In this document: in pieces, positions 22,784 to 34,604 of the stretch
Position numbering within the stretch: position 1 is the first letter of the stretch
How the letters are laid out: each line of letters begins with the position of its first letter
Notes under the pieces: model-generated
The model's database searches: none
The model's input: the letters and a program-made list of their open reading frames with translations, nothing else
Told to the model about the DNA's origin: nothing
Assembly: GCA_039545275.1 (NCBI GenBank)
Contig: BCHS01000013.1
Location: 124,001-188,000 of the forward strand
Origin: Pseudomicrostroma phylloplanum
Lineage: Eukaryota; Basidiomycota; Exobasidiomycetes; Microstromatales
Direction: 5' to 3'
Length of the DNA stretch: 64,000 nucleotides
Translations under genes and position numbers: made by a program

Positions 22784-23451
22784 TGCCCGAGGGCAATGAG
22801 AATGAGAGAAGAGGAACTAGCTCGCCATTTTCAGCGTGAGCGAGAGAGAAGGAGGAGGATGAGAGGGAGAGGAGGAGGAGGGGGAGTCCCCTCGAATCCA
22901 CAGCTGGCAAGCTCTCTCTGACTGGTTCTCACATGTAGTCTGTAATCTAGCGGTCCTTTTAATCACTCGTATCCTAATGTGGTGTCATACTCCTTGCTCT
23001 TCCTTCTTGTTTCACTCTCCCTGTTCCTCTCACTCTCCGTCATGCTGCCTGACCAAGCTCGCCTATCCACACCATCTCTTGAAATGCAGTCACTCAGCCA
23101 GAACTCCGAACCCACACGTTACAGAGGAGACCCTCGCTTGTCAATCATCAGGTCTCGTTGTGATTGATTTGACCAAGGGAAAAAGAGGTGAAGAAGCCCA
23201 CAAACGGAGAGACACGACGCATTCGAGGAGTGGCGGGCTGGACAAGTGCGAGCGAGCGGGTGAGTGAGCATTTGTGCGATGGGGGATGCGCTCGGACAGT
23301 GATCATGAAGGGGGGGATATGACTTCCACCTTATGGTGTGAGGACCAGGATGAAAAAGGTGGCTCGCGGGTGGTAGTGGGCATTGAAAATCGCGTCAAGC
23401 GTATTCGGCGTGCCTGTAGGGAGTGTAGCGAAGAGTCCAGGCTTGCCGAGC
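22784..23451. other. Convergent intergenic region
   Basis: A 668 bp stretch between the kinase gene end and the end of the minus-strand 4E-T-like gene. Purine-rich GAGAG tracts lie at 22840-22890. No gene recognised. Confidence 0.45.
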
Positions 23452-26400
23452 TCATCTCTGTGGGCCATTGCCTCCGCCGCCGTAGTACGGCATCCCGCCC
23501 ATCATACCTGGAGGCGGGGGNGGCATCCCCTGTCCGCCAGGGGAGTTGCCTCCAGCAGCTCCAGAGCCGCCGCCATAGGGACCCAAGTGCTGAGGAGATC
23601 CCGCTGCACCTGGTCCAGGTCCGTAGAGCATCTGCTGGTGGAAGTAAGGCGAGTGAGGAGGCGGAGGAGGAGGTCCAGGGGGCATCCCGCGTAGGGGACC
23701 CATGCCGGGTGGCATGCCCTGTGGGCCAGGACCGCCGCCTGTCAGGTAGGAATGCTGCACGTGAGGCGGTAGGCCCATGAACTGGTGCTGCACGTGAGGT
23801 GGGAATCCGGCGAGCAGGTTGCCGAGGTTAGGGCCCGGACCTTCTCGAGCGTTGCCGCCTGCGCCGCCGCGCATCGCAGGATGGTTGTTGCCGTTCATGC
23901 CAGGAGGAGGAGGACCTTGAAGACCAGGAGGTGGGCGAGCAAGCAGACGTGGATCAAAGGGTGGTCGGCCTGTACCGCCAGGGGATTGAGCAGGCCCACC
24001 ACCATTACCAGAAAAGCCGGGAGGCATCGAGCCGAATTGCTGCATACCGCCTTGCTGCGAACCCATTCGCTGATGTTGGCCGCCACCTTGCTGGGGGCCT
24101 TGTTGCTGTTGTGGGTGATCGAAGAAACCTACACCTGGGCTTTGAGATCGGTGCTGCTGGGCACCAAAGCTCATGTTGGGACTCTGCGCCCGAGGCGGAA
24201 TGCCCATAGGAGGGGCAGGCGAAGCTCGGCCCGTGACACCTGGAGGAGGATGAGCGTGAGCATTGAACCTTGCTGCTTCGAGCCCGGGGGGAAGCCCTTG
24301 ACCTTGTTGAGGATGTCGCTGCTGTTGAGGCGAAGGAGCGCGCTGACCGCCCGAAGTGGATGCAGATGGTGAAGGCTGAGCACCTCCTGAGAGCATTGCC
24401 ATCAAGCCGGCTGCCGCTGCACTGCTGACGCCATCGCCTCCAGCTCGACCTGACGCCTGTTGGGAAGGAGTGCGGGACCCATCGCCCTTACCATTGCCAC
24501 CTCCTCCGCTTCCTCCTCCTCGAAGAAGCGCCATGATCTTCTGCATACTTTCAGCGTCGGCATCACTGGGTTTCCCGTCGCTACTTCCTCCGGTGGCCCC
24601 AGCCGGCGGAGACTTCATTGCCTCTCCACGCCGCTGCGATTGTGTTTGATCCGAAGAAGATTGCTGAGGATGGGACTGGTTCATCATCATGTTCTGGAAC
24701 AAAGCCTCCATTCCAGCGCTAGCGTTGGAAGGCGTGGAGGTCCCACCCGGGGTGGAAGCAGTCACACTGGGACTGCTGGTGGAACTGATACCTTGTGTGT
24801 GGGCCGCGAGAGCCTTCTCCTGTGCTTCCTTAGCCTTGTTTGTGGCAGCGGCGCCGTCAAAGAATCTAGCGAAGCGACTCGAGCCTCGACCTCCTGCGGG
24901 AGTAGCCGCGGCAGCTGAAGGAGTTGATGCGGCCGATGCAGAGGCAGCCGATGAGGCAGGGCCGCTGGCAGCGCCGGTCAAGCCGGGAGGGGGACCCGAT
25001 GACGCTGTAGACGGCTTGCTGTCTACAGAGTCAGCAGGCCCATCTGTAGCCTCATCCGCCTTCTTTTGCGAGACCGAAGTCGCTTCCGATGGCTTCGAGA
25101 GACCAGGTGGTGCAGATGGCCGAGCAGCGGGCGCGGGCTGCGAAGTGGCTTCGCGATCGGTACCCGTGCCATCGCCGCTCTCTTTCTCCCTCGCTCTCCT
25201 CTCTCGCTCCTTCATCTCCCTCTTGAAAGCCTGTATGCTGTCTTCACCTGCGAGCGGTGTAGCGTGGATCTCGGATCCCTGGAAAGCGTCGAACTTGAGC
25301 TTGCCTCTTTCCTTCTTCTCGCCTTGCGCTGGGTGCGAGGGAGTGGAAGCATTGTCGTCCATCCAGCTTGGCGACTCTGCTTCCTCGGCCATCCATGCAG
25401 GGAAAGCGGCAGATCCACTTGCTCCTCCTCTCCTGGAGTCCTCGCCCCTTGCGCTTCTAGGTCCCACTGCTCCCCTCCCGCCAATCGCTTCAGAGTTTCG
25501 CTTGGGCAGACCAGCGGCTCCCGGACCTCTTCTCCAGTCGGAAGCGGCATCGGCGAGTGCGCCAGCTCGAACCATCTTTCGCTCAGCATCAGGTGAGCGG
25601 GGGACCGTTTCCCACTCGCCATCCTCCTCTTCTCCGCCTCCTCCCCTTGAGCTGGCACCACCATCTTCGCGTCGGTGGTCACCTCGGTTATTGAAGTCTT
25701 TGCCCATTCCACCGCTACGGGGCATTCGAATTGGCTTGCCAGCCTCATCGAAGGCGACGGGCTCTCGCTGTTCTCGGTCGCGGCCGTACGAGGACATTCG
25801 TCCCATTGGGAACTGGGGCAAGAAGGCAGCAGAGCCGAGGTTAGCTACATTCGCTTGTCAAGGACAGGCCATCCAAGATCAAACTTACCCTGCCTTCGCC
25901 GTCTTTGCCTGCTGGCTTGAAGGTGCCACTTGCAGAGACCTGACCGAACGGGTTCTTGCCTGTAAGAGAGAAGCGAGAATTTGCTCCGCGTGGATCTGGA
26001 ATACGCAGGATCTTTCATCAGCTCTCGAGCTCGCTGAGAATGTCCTTCAGCGATGACTCACCGTTTGCATACCTCGGAGCAGCGCCGTCGCCCCCTCCTT
26101 CTCGGTCCTCGTATCGCTTGTTGTAGGGCGCTCTGCCCTCTCCTCTGTCACCGCCTCTGTCTCCTCTATCGTGTCGTTCCGGGCGATCTCCACCCCGCTC
26201 TGGCCTCTCTCCAGGAGGTCCGCCCTCCCTCCTCCTCACTCCCTGGAAGCCGGGTAGGTAGCCGTCCCGGCCATTAGCATGACTCGACTGCTGAGCATCG
26301 CCTCCTTTGCTGTGAGAGAATTCGCCCATTGGGCCGGATGCATCATCGTGTTGCATACGTCCATAATGTCTGCCATGGCCACCTGCTTCTCTGTCGCCTC

Positions 26401-26943
26401 CGCGGTTGTTGTACCTTCCCTGCTGCTGCTCCGAGTCGCCTCGATGCTGGTATTGATTCGAGTGTGAGGTATGACCTTGGCGTGGTGTGTACGATTCCCA
26501 GTCCCTGAGAGGATGTTGACACAAATGCGTAAGGATCAATGTACGACTGAGTACCCGCGTCTCGCATAGATTTTCATGAACTCACCCAAACCACTGCTGG
26601 AACGGAGGCATCTCTGGTTGCTGTACCAGCGGGCTACCAGACAGCTTGAGTAGAAAAGCGCGGGAATACTTGACCCTACTGTCGTGCACGGCAGCTTGTG
26701 GAGCTTGGCCGTTCCCATCGCCGGTGGATGGTCGAGAAGCAGGGCCTAGCCCCGGAGGAGGGCCGACTATGAGATAGCAAGGGTGGTGACTGTCAGAAGA
26801 AAGGCACTACCGCAAGCATAGGTCGCCGGAAAGGCCTCTCCTTGACCTTCGCTCTGCCTTGCTGAGGGAGGCTCTCATGTCGCTACTCCAGCCAACGATG
26901 CCTTCCGCTGTCGCTTGTACTCACCCACTGCTGCGGAAGCCAT
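23452..26943 (-). CDS. Candidate eIF4E-binding protein, 4E-T-like
   Basis: Five exons (26943-26925, 26766-26586, 26504-26062, 25995-25889, 25812-23452) give 1036 residues. Exon 2 encodes 'VKYSRAFLLKLSGSP' followed by 'PPFQQW'. YSRAFLL fits the canonical eIF4E-binding motif YxxxxL-hydrophobic near the N-terminus, as in 4E-T. The rest is low complexity: an Arg/Gly/Asp-rich part, a block 'RFSLTGKNPFGQVSASGTF', an acidic coiled stretch (QAFKREMKERERRAREKE), and a long Gln/Pro/Gly/Ser-rich C-terminus like RNA-granule proteins. Role in translational repression or mRNA decay is inferred. One ambiguous base (N, 23521) gives one unknown residue. Exon frames fit, so splicing is well supported; function less so. 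Confidence 0.65.
23521..23521. other. Ambiguous base (N)
   Basis: One N inside the Pro/Gly-rich 3' end of the 4E-T-like gene; it affects one codon and does not break the frame. Confidence 0.95.
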
Positions 26944-27443
26944 GCTTAGTCCGAGAGCCAAGTCAAGTTCAACGGCTGGAACGTAGACGCTGATCTAGCT
27001 GAAGGTGGTGGACCTCTCCAGAAGGAAGAGGCAGAGAGGCGGGAAGAGACGAGGTATGTCCGTAGGTGAGGTCCAATGGTATCGACGAGGGGCTGGCGCT
27101 CGTTTGTGACTCGTTGAGACCAACAGCGGGGTATGCGTCTGGCGACACTTCAGTAATACTAGCGATGATGGCGATGATGATTGGTAGGATGTGTTGATGG
27201 AGGAGGTGATGGACCGGGCTCCTTGCACTTTTGGACGAGCGCCCTGCAGACGGACGGCCATCCACACGCACCCTTCCATCCATGGCCCTGGGCATTGGCA
27301 TTGGCCAGTCCGCACCGCGCACTCGGAGCCGAGACAAACAGTCACAGGCGCAAGACGCACTGTGACACACACACACACACACTTTACGCTCTCCACTCAG
27401 CCAGGACCTTCTTCCCTCTCTAGTCCATCATACTAACACCACC
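26944..27443. promoter_or_regulatory. Divergent promoter, 4E-T-like / MGM101
   Basis: A 500 bp region between two divergent genes. It contains an AC dinucleotide run at about 27365-27382, 60-80 bp before the MGM101 ATG. No TATA box was recognised. Confidence 0.45.
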
Positions 27444-29049
27444 ATGTTGCCACGCTCACTCGCCATGCGCTCCATGCGCTCCGCTCTGCGTCCCTACTCC
27501 ACCACCCCCCGCCTCCTCAGTGCCTCCAAGAAGCCCGCCGCAACCTCAGCAGCGGACCTGCACGACCTGCCTTCCTCAGTCAAGCAAGCGGGCAAGCCCT
27601 CTTCCTCTTCCACCTCGTCCTCCTATGCTCCCTCGGGCAACTCGACTTCAGCAGCGGACATCTCCTCGCGTCCCTCTGCACCGGGTCCTAGCGGGCCCGA
27701 AGTGGACGCCTCGGTCGCTGCACCCGGTCAGGCGGGAGCAGGGGGAGTCAGCAACGGCGAGCAGCAGGAGAACTGGACGACTAGTTTTGCTGGGATGAGC
27801 GAGAAGCCATTCGGTGGAAAGGCGGCAGAGGTGCTGGGAGAGGACATCAATGCAGAGGACGTGGAGATCAAGCCTGGTGAGTAAGGATTGCAGAGCTACT
27901 GGCTGAGTCCGCCGATCAGGACAATGCGAGCCCTTACGGTCCACAGAGCCATGCAAGGGCGATGTGAGCGCTTCAGCTTCGTCGCCGCAAGCTGCGCCAT
28001 CCCAATATACCTTCTGTCGCTGCCACTATTGGGAAAGAGGGATCACAAGCTTACTCCTAAGCTTTTCCCGATCATCTTGGCAGAGTGTTCTCCCAAGTCT
28101 GAAGGAAAGCCGGGCGCGGCCATGAGGCGGGCCATGGAGGGGCACGAGACCAGGAAGAAGAGGAGCAACCCTAGGTCCGCTGGCGGATGGAGTTGATTGT
28201 ATAGAAATAGAGGAGGGGGCAGTGCAGGCCGATCTACGAGGGCAACTGTTCGGTGCACATACACACTTTCATTGTACAATGCAACAGTCATACGGCTCTT
28301 TCTTCTTCCATTCCCGCCGCTGTTGCCTCACCAGTGTCTCGCCAAAGTAAAATTGTTCTGACTGCCTCCTCATCCATACCTTTGTATCTGTCGACCCATT
28401 CACTACAGACGGACTCCTCTACCTACCGGAAATCAAGTACAGGAGGGTCCTCACACGTGCATTCGGAGCTGGTGGATGGGCTATGGCGCCCCGCGGGGAG
28501 ACGAACGTGGGGCCAAAGGTGGTCTCGAGGGAGTGGGTGCTGGTGTGTCTCGGTCGGTGAGTAAGGCAAGACAAGACAAGATCGCCTTAAAGTGCGACCC
28601 GTACTACCTTTCTACGAGGGAGTACTCCCTCTGAGTTTCACACCTCCTTACCTGTCCACCCACCCACCCTCTCACCCCCCAGCTTCGTCTCCACAGCCCG
28701 CGGCGAGCAAGAGTACTTCGACCCAAACGGCATCGCGACTGCCTCTGAGGCAGCCAAGTCCAATGCCCTCATGCGGTGCTGTAAAGACCTAGGTATCGCC
28801 AGTGAGCTCTGGGACCCGCGCTTCATTCGAGAGTTCAAGAAAAAGTACTGCATGGAGGTCTTTGTTGAGGATGCTAGGACGGGGAGGAAGTGAGTAGAGA
28901 GAGGCGGGAGCGGTACGAGGCTCTTGCTTGTCTAGAACAGAGACAGAGAAGCTGACAATTGACTCTTCGTGATTTTTTCGTGCAGGCGTAAGCTCTGGAG
29001 GAGGAAAGACGCTGGTCCATTCGAGTATCCGCTCAAGGAGGTCAAGTAG
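27444..29049 (+). CDS. MGM101: Mitochondrial genome maintenance protein Mgm101
   Basis: Four exons (27444-27876, 28409-28556, 28683-28889, 28986-29049) give 283 residues. The first 40 residues are Arg/Ser/Ala-rich (mitochondrial presequence). A Ser-rich linker precedes the core '[23 protein letters not shown]', '[36 protein letters not shown]', '[14 protein letters not shown]' and '[32 protein letters not shown]'. These are the diagnostic blocks of this Rad52-like mtDNA recombination and maintenance protein of the nucleoid. The RCCKDLG cysteines are conserved. The first intron is 532 bp, about five to eight times the usual size here. Ends only about 100 bp from the convergent oxidoreductase gene. 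Confidence 0.93.
27877..28408 (+). other. Outsized intron 1 of MGM101
   Basis: A 532 bp intron with GTGAGT donor and CTACAG acceptor. Protein conservation across it ([16 protein letters not shown]) shows nothing coding is missing. Content is otherwise unremarkable; short ORFs do not match any family. Confidence 0.75.
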
Positions 29050-29155
29050 TCACGATTATGGTATGATAGGGTCTCTTGATGGGACACATGTAGATTGCAC
29101 CTGGACCCACACCACTCGCAGCCTTCTTTGCATCATACATTGAAGACTTTGACGA

Positions 29156-30789
29156 CTATGACAGCGAGGGGATCCCGTCCTTTGAGGTGATGATCTTAAC
29201 GCTCCTCTGCTCGTCGAGACTGACACGGCCGGCATTGAGGATCGCAGTGGTATAGACCGTGTCCTTGATCTGTTCAGCGCAAAGCGCAAGAATTTGGTAG
29301 ACATGGTCAGTCGATTTGCGCCGCTGCCGCTGCCGCTGTCACCTTTGCAGGCCAGCCCTCAAGCCCTTACTCACAGTCGGCAAAACCCCCTCGTACGACT
29401 CTGCCGTTCTCTCTCCCTTGTTGATCGCCGTGCAAGCCCTAGTGAAGAGCTCTAGCGAGCGGTACCCATACCCGTTCTGTCCAGCAAAGTGTCCATCCAG
29501 ATCGGCCGAGTAGAGCATGTAGAAGGGGTTGATATCCGCCGACGCGCCCTGTCCCTGGCCATCCTCCCTCACTAGCATGTAACCCCTGCGGGATTGGTTG
29601 ACCTTGGCTTCGCCCTTGGTGCCGACGTAGTGGAAGCCCTGCTCGCTGTGCACGCCTGCGCCCGAAGGGGCTGTCCAGCTGGCAGTGAAGATAGCTGTGG
29701 CACGCTGGCCTGGCAGTGGGGAGCCGGTGGACTCATCGAGTAGCTCGCACTCGACGAGGAGGGTAATCGTGTCCTCTGTCCCGGCCTGGCAGCCCAGGCT
29801 CTCGGCGATACCCTCTGACGCGGAAGCGGTGACTTTGATAGGTCTTGCCCGACCTCGGACATACCAGTCGAAGATGTCTACGTGATGTGAGTTCTGTAAG
29901 GCCAAACAAGAGTCAGGACTCCCCGTCTGATTCCCTTCTCGGCTTGATTGCCTGCAGACTTACCAGGTAGTATGAGATATCGCTGTCCTTTCCCGCCCAG
30001 CTGGCAAATGTAGCCAGCTGCTGCTTCGGCTGCGACATGTACGAGTAGAAGTAGTTGGGCAGTCCCAGCTCCATCCTCGCCTTCTCCCTAGCATCCGAGT
30101 ATGCCGGGTCGAAGCGCTTGTGATGCTCTACGTAACACAGTACACCTTCTTCCTGAGCGATCTGGGCGAGGCGCAAGTGATCGGAGAGCTTCTGCACGGC
30201 GGGCTTGGTGACGAGGACGTGGATCTTACGACGCAGTGCGTATTCGGCAATGGGGAAGTGGGTGGAGTCGGGGGTGAAGATCGTAATGGCGTCGCCGGGG
30301 GAGAGGGCATCGATGGCTGTCTTGTCTGCGAATGGGAAGAGGAGGCCGCCGGCAGGCTGTCAGCGTATTGCTGCCGACAAGGCCGCGGTTCATCGCTCCG
30401 CTACACTCACAAGCATCGGCATCCTTGACTCCCGGTGCAGGATAGCCCGTATAAGAAGTGTCCATGTTCTTGTACCTGTCCTCAATGTTCTTCTTGAAGT
30501 GCGCCTTGATCTGGGCATGCTTGTCTCCCGATGTGCCGACCATGCTCAGCTCGGGTCCACACAGACCTCTTCTCCGTAGATCGAAGTAGACCAGGCCTAC
30601 CACGCCGACCTGTTGGTGTACGGAGAAGATACTGAGGTGAGCCCTTGCGCCGCTTGGCTGCGTGCGGGACCTGGCTCTACTCACCTTCTTGTCGGAAGGA
30701 CTGCTCTCGCTCCCGCCTCCCACCATTCCACTGGTGTACTCGCCGCTGCCCACCCAAGTGACGTTCGGTAGATGATCTGCAGTCGGCAT
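29156..30789 (-). CDS. Gfo/Idh/MocA family oxidoreductase
   Basis: Five exons (30789-30685, 30609-30411, 30325-29964, 29893-29375, about 29323-29156) give 450 residues. The N-terminal NAD(P)-binding half contains 'VGVVGLVYFDLRR', 'DAITIFTPDSTHFPIAEYALRRKIHVLVTKPAV' (the EKP motif of the family reads TKP) and 'VEHHKRFDPAYSDAR'. 'YLNSHHVDIFDWYVRGR' holds the His/Asp region used for catalysis, followed by the C-terminal beta-sheet domain. Members oxidise or reduce sugars, inositols or related polyols; the substrate is not predictable here. The last acceptor is ambiguous between three in-frame AGs in a CGGCAG repeat (29323-29335), which changes only two to four residues. Cytosolic. Confidence 0.8.
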
Positions 30790-31885
30790 GGTAGTGGTAT
30801 CTTGAAATGAAGACCTTGTGCTTGGGACAATATGCAAGCTAGGAAGGTGTGATTGAACTACGGGGAAGCTTCTTATACTGGACCCCTCTGCCAGCCCCGG
30901 ACTGGTGCCGGGCGCTGCTTCCGCTTTCGGTCTCTTCGCGGCGTCCTGGGCCTTGTCTGAGCGAGTGCGAGGTCAAGGCCTTTTGGGATGGATAGACTCA
31001 TGATGTGGGATCTGGCGCCAGCGTGTGTTCCAATGGAAGCCAAGGCAATGCATTTTCGCTCATCTCATTTATACTGTGAGTGGACCTGGACATGAAGTCG
31101 TAGTGGCAGCGTGGCAGGTGACTGGAGGTGGCCGGGGAGTCTTTACCGGCGGCAAGCGGTGTGAGATCGGACCGGAGGATGGGATCGTCTGCCGCGGGCC
31201 ATTTGGGGAGATGGCGCTGTGGCTGGCGGCTGGCGCTCTCCTCTCCCCCGAGGCTTGCTTAGCCTACGCTTAGACTACGTCTTGCTCCCCAGCCCGAGGT
31301 TTCTTGGCGCGTAAGCCGGCGGGCGAGTGTGAGAGTGCGCATGTGCCTGAGCTGGGCGCTGCGCCTGGGAGAGGGGACGGTGTCGGGGATTAGTAGTGTG
31401 TGAGGGCGGGCGTACGCCGTGGCTGCCACCTGAGCCACACCACGTCGCTGGCCACTCACCGCCTCTCCGCTTCTCCTTGCAGCCTTGAGGGGGGAAAGAC
31501 CAGATCGATCAAGGCGCAGCGTAAACTAAGGTTCAATTCCAATCATTCGCCGCTCCGCTGCACAAAGGAAATCAAAGTCAAGTCAAGTCACAGTCAGGGC
31601 AAGTCAAATTAAGTCAAGTTTAGAGCTCCAGCAGCCCATCACCACCTCGCCTCGATCATCGTAAGCGATCCCTAGCCGCCGCAACCGAGTCACCCGCTTT
31701 GCCCCCGTCCTCATACCTGGCACATTGCTCTCGTCAACATCATCTTCCTCTTCGCATCCACACAAATCATCCATATGCCTTGCTAGCCGCCTCGTCCACT
31801 CCACCGCTCGACGGCCCTCATCTACAGCTTAGGATTTGTTTCCCTCGCTCAATCGCCTGGTCCTTCTGCCTGCGCTTTCGTCCTC
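30790..31885. promoter_or_regulatory. Long divergent promoter region
   Basis: A 1.1 kb gene-free stretch between the oxidoreductase (minus) and the SIT-type MFS gene (plus). It contains a run of AAGTC units at 31573-31620. I looked for GATA-type sites common at siderophore genes and found no convincing cluster. Confidence 0.45.
31573..31620 (+). repeat. AAGTC short tandem/interspersed repeat
   Basis: Six copies of AAGTC, some directly adjacent and some spaced, in the promoter region about 270 bp before the MFS start. Confidence 0.7.
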
Positions 31886-34150
31886 ATGGGCGTAGTGCCA
31901 GACCGGCCTCGGCTTCGAGGCTCAGCCAACGACCTATCCTCATCGTATCAGCAGGACCAGACGTCAGGGTACCAGCAGGAGTCTACTTCTACCATCGTCA
32001 AGCGGCCATGGTGCCGTATACAGACGCGCTACCGGTGGGGATGGTGCTTCTTCTGCATCATGGTCTGGGGCAGCATCCTCTCCCTGGATCGTCTCGTCAC
32101 CTACTCCTTTCAGACCCTAGCGGCCAACTCTTTCGAGAAACATTCCTCCCTCACCTTCATCTCCGTCGTGCGCTCGGTCATTGCTGCATTGACTGGCCCT
32201 CCCTTTGCCATTCTCGAACAGCTGGCAGGGAGTCAGGTTGCCTGGCTCGTCGCCCTCGCCTGCTACGTAGCAGGTCATAGCTCCACGGCCGCCTCTACTT
32301 CTGTCTCCACCTACACGGTAGGCATCACCTTGTACGAGCTCGGTGCAAACGGCTGCGTCATTCTACAGCAGATCCTCGTGGCCCACGTCACCTCCTCGAG
32401 GGATCGACAGCTTTTCTCCATCCTGCCCCAGCTCAGCTTCCTCGTCTGGGCCTTTATCTCATCTAGCATCTTCAGCGCACTCTCCGATCATTGGAGGTGG
32501 GGCGTTGGACTCTTCGCCATACTGGGCCCCGTTGCATTGCTGCCCCTCGTCGGACTGCTGCACTTCACTCCATCACCGATCCGTGAAACGGAGGATCTGC
32601 CAGCTTCATCAGGAAGGAAACATTGGCTGTCCAAGGTTAAGGCCACCTGCTCAAAGGCAGACGTCATTGGCCTTTTCCTCGTCGGCAGCGGCACTGCCGG
32701 TGTCCTGGTCCCACTCATCCTTGCCGGCCCCGCCCTTGCCTGGGCAAGACCGGAATACCTGGCACCCCTCCTCGCATCCGGTGTGCTGATCCTTCCAGCC
32801 TTTCTGGTCTGGCAGCTCAAGTACGCGCCACACCCACTGATCCCTCGATCACTGTTCCGCTCAAGGACGTTCCTCTTTGGTTCGGTGGCCGAAATCCTTT
32901 TTCAGGCCTGCGCTGCCGGCACGGCTGCTTACCTCCCCACCTACCTCTACGTAGTCATGGGCACATCGGCCGACGCGCAGCAGAATGTATCCTCGGTGTA
33001 CAGCTTCTCATATGCACTAGGCTGTCTCCCCATTGCACTCATCGTTCGCTACGCACGCAGGGTCAAGTACGTCGTCGTCTTCGGTGCAGTCCTCCTGACG
33101 ATTGGCACGGGGGTGATGATCCTCCGCGGGTCGCAGGACACACCTTCGCTCTTCAGGATCGTCGTCTCGCAGGTCTTGATGGGATTGGGAGCGAGCGCAA
33201 GTACGGCAGTCATTCCCTCAATGGTGCAGATCGATGCTCAACGGCGCTGGGCACTCTCCGCAGAGGATACCGTTGTCCGACCACCTCCGGATGACCAAAG
33301 TAGCAGACTGGCAAGGGACGAGTCGGACGACACCATCAGCGTCGTCGCTTCGCCCAGAGCCGCCACAGAAATTCGAGACGCACCCGCACGCTCTCCAGCT
33401 CCCCTTGGTCTTCTGAACAGCGACGTGGGCAAAGCAATTGCCGCGCTCAATATCTGTCAGTGCATAGGCGGCGCCATTGGTAATGCCCTCAGCGGAACAG
33501 TATGGTCCACCTTCATCCCCCGCTACCTCTACGAAGAGCTCGTCGAAGTCGGACTGACAAATCAGGTCGAGGCGATCTTCTCTGCTCCACTCACGTGGAT
33601 CGTGGACTACCCTATTGGGACAGATGAGAGGGACGCGGTGATAAAGGGCTACAACAAGGTGTGGAGACTGATCATGATCCTCTTCACTGCCCTCGTCGCA
33701 TGCTCGGTGCTGGTCGCCCTGCTGATGGAGAACCTCCGGCTAGACGATGGGATCGGTCAGTCGGCCGAGGGAGCAGCAGCAGCAGAGGGGAAGGCAGACA
33801 CGAGACGCTCCACTGGCGCGCTGTTGGTGGCAGAAGACCGGGAGCGCGGACGGGAGCGCGAGCAAGGCTTCGTGAACGAACTCCTCGGCCAGGCCTTCTT
33901 CCTACGAGTCGAAGAGTGGTTTCGCGCAAGGTTCCCCGGCCGCACCAGCAGCAGCAGCAGCAACAAGGCGAAAGCACCCGCCTTTGTAAGACGTGTCACT
34001 GCGAGCCCAGAGCCGGAAGACACTTGCGATCACGTCGTCTCAATTGCGCTGCACGGTGGTATTTCTCGAGGTCGAGAGTGCGAGACTGCTGCCTCTCTCC
34101 AGGTGCGAAGGCCCAGCAAGCAAGACGGTGCGGACACGCTCGAAGTCTAG
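31886..34150 (+). CDS. MFS transporter, siderophore (SIT/ARN)-like
   Basis: A single exon of 754 residues. About 45 polar residues precede the first membrane segment (WCFFCIMVWGSILSLDRLV). The pattern 'YSFQTLAANSFEKHSSLTFISVVRSVIAALTGPPFAILEQLAGSQVAWLVAL' and 'STYTVGITLYELGANGCVILQQILVAHVTSSRDRQLF' follows the layout of the 14-TM siderophore iron transporters. An acidic loop (about residues 465-500) and a C-terminal tail of 120 residues with a poly-Ser run are cytosolic. It would carry ferric siderophores or a similar chelate by proton symport at the plasma membrane; substrate inferred from family likeness only. The lack of introns is unusual among its neighbours. Confidence 0.72.
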   Translation: MGVVPDRPRLRGSANDLSSSYQQDQTSGYQQESTSTIVKRPWCRIQTRYRWGWCFFCIMVWGSILSLDRLVTYSFQTLAANSFEKHSSLTFISVVRSVIAALTGPPFAILEQLAGSQVAWLVALACYVAGHSSTAASTSVSTYTVGITLYELGANGCVILQQILVAHVTSSRDRQLFSILPQLSFLVWAFISSSIFSALSDHWRWGVGLFAILGPVALLPLVGLLHFTPSPIRETEDLPASSGRKHWLSKVKATCSKADVIGLFLVGSGTAGVLVPLILAGPALAWARPEYLAPLLASGVLILPAFLVWQLKYAPHPLIPRSLFRSRTFLFGSVAEILFQACAAGTAAYLPTYLYVVMGTSADAQQNVSSVYSFSYALGCLPIALIVRYARRVKYVVVFGAVLLTIGTGVMILRGSQDTPSLFRIVVSQVLMGLGASASTAVIPSMVQIDAQRRWALSAEDTVVRPPPDDQSSRLARDESDDTISVVASPRAATEIRDAPARSPAPLGLLNSDVGKAIAALNICQCIGGAIGNALSGTVWSTFIPRYLYEELVEVGLTNQVEAIFSAPLTWIVDYPIGTDERDAVIKGYNKVWRLIMILFTALVACSVLVALLMENLRLDDGIGQSAEGAAAAEGKADTRRSTGALLVAEDRERGREREQGFVNELLGQAFFLRVEEWFRARFPGRTSSSSSNKAKAPAFVRRVTASPEPEDTCDHVVSIALHGGISRGRECETAASLQVRRPSKQDGADTLEV

Positions 34151-34604
34151 GCGCTCCACGTCCCACCCCTTTCAAAACATTGGTCTCTATCTATTTGTAT
34201 ATACAGGTATCGTCGTCACCGTCACCCGTTCCCTTCTCATCGCTCCGTGTATTACATTGGCGCTGGTTCGCCCCTGTTCATAGTTACTGTCTTGCTCACT
34301 GCCCGCTCACCGTGTTGATAACATTGTCCTTTGTAAGCCAACATAATCTCTTGGTTGACTAATAGGCTTTCCATATGTTGTGGCTCTACGAGTGATGTGT
34401 TGAAGCGGAGGAGTGCTGAAGCGAATGGCGACGGCGGGGGTGTGACCGCGCCTATCCTTGGGAAAGTGAGACACTCCCTCTCTGAGAAAGAGGGTGGCTA
34501 CGGTGAGCTCGTGGATCTGCATGACCAGTCGAGTGGGAGAGCTTGGAGTGTATGTCGAGGGTGAGGCAACCGTCTTGATATGCCACATCGCTGCTCTCCT
34601 TTTC
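34151..34604. other. Convergent intergenic region
   Basis: A 454 bp stretch between the ends of the MFS gene and the ARL2 gene. No gene or repeat recognised. Confidence 0.45.

Noticed and set aside
24689..26056. Plus-strand ORF of 455 codons opposite the 4E-T-like gene
   Set aside because: Antisense shadow of a low-complexity coding sequence; the minus-strand model has five exons in frame and conserved motifs.
31528..31545. GGTTCAATTCC resembling the tRNA T-arm
   Set aside because: Flanking bases do not form the T-stem, and no acceptor or anticodon arm is found nearby.
30790..31885. GATA-type iron-regulator sites upstream of the SIT-like MFS gene
   Set aside because: No convincing cluster of GATA-type motifs was found by eye.
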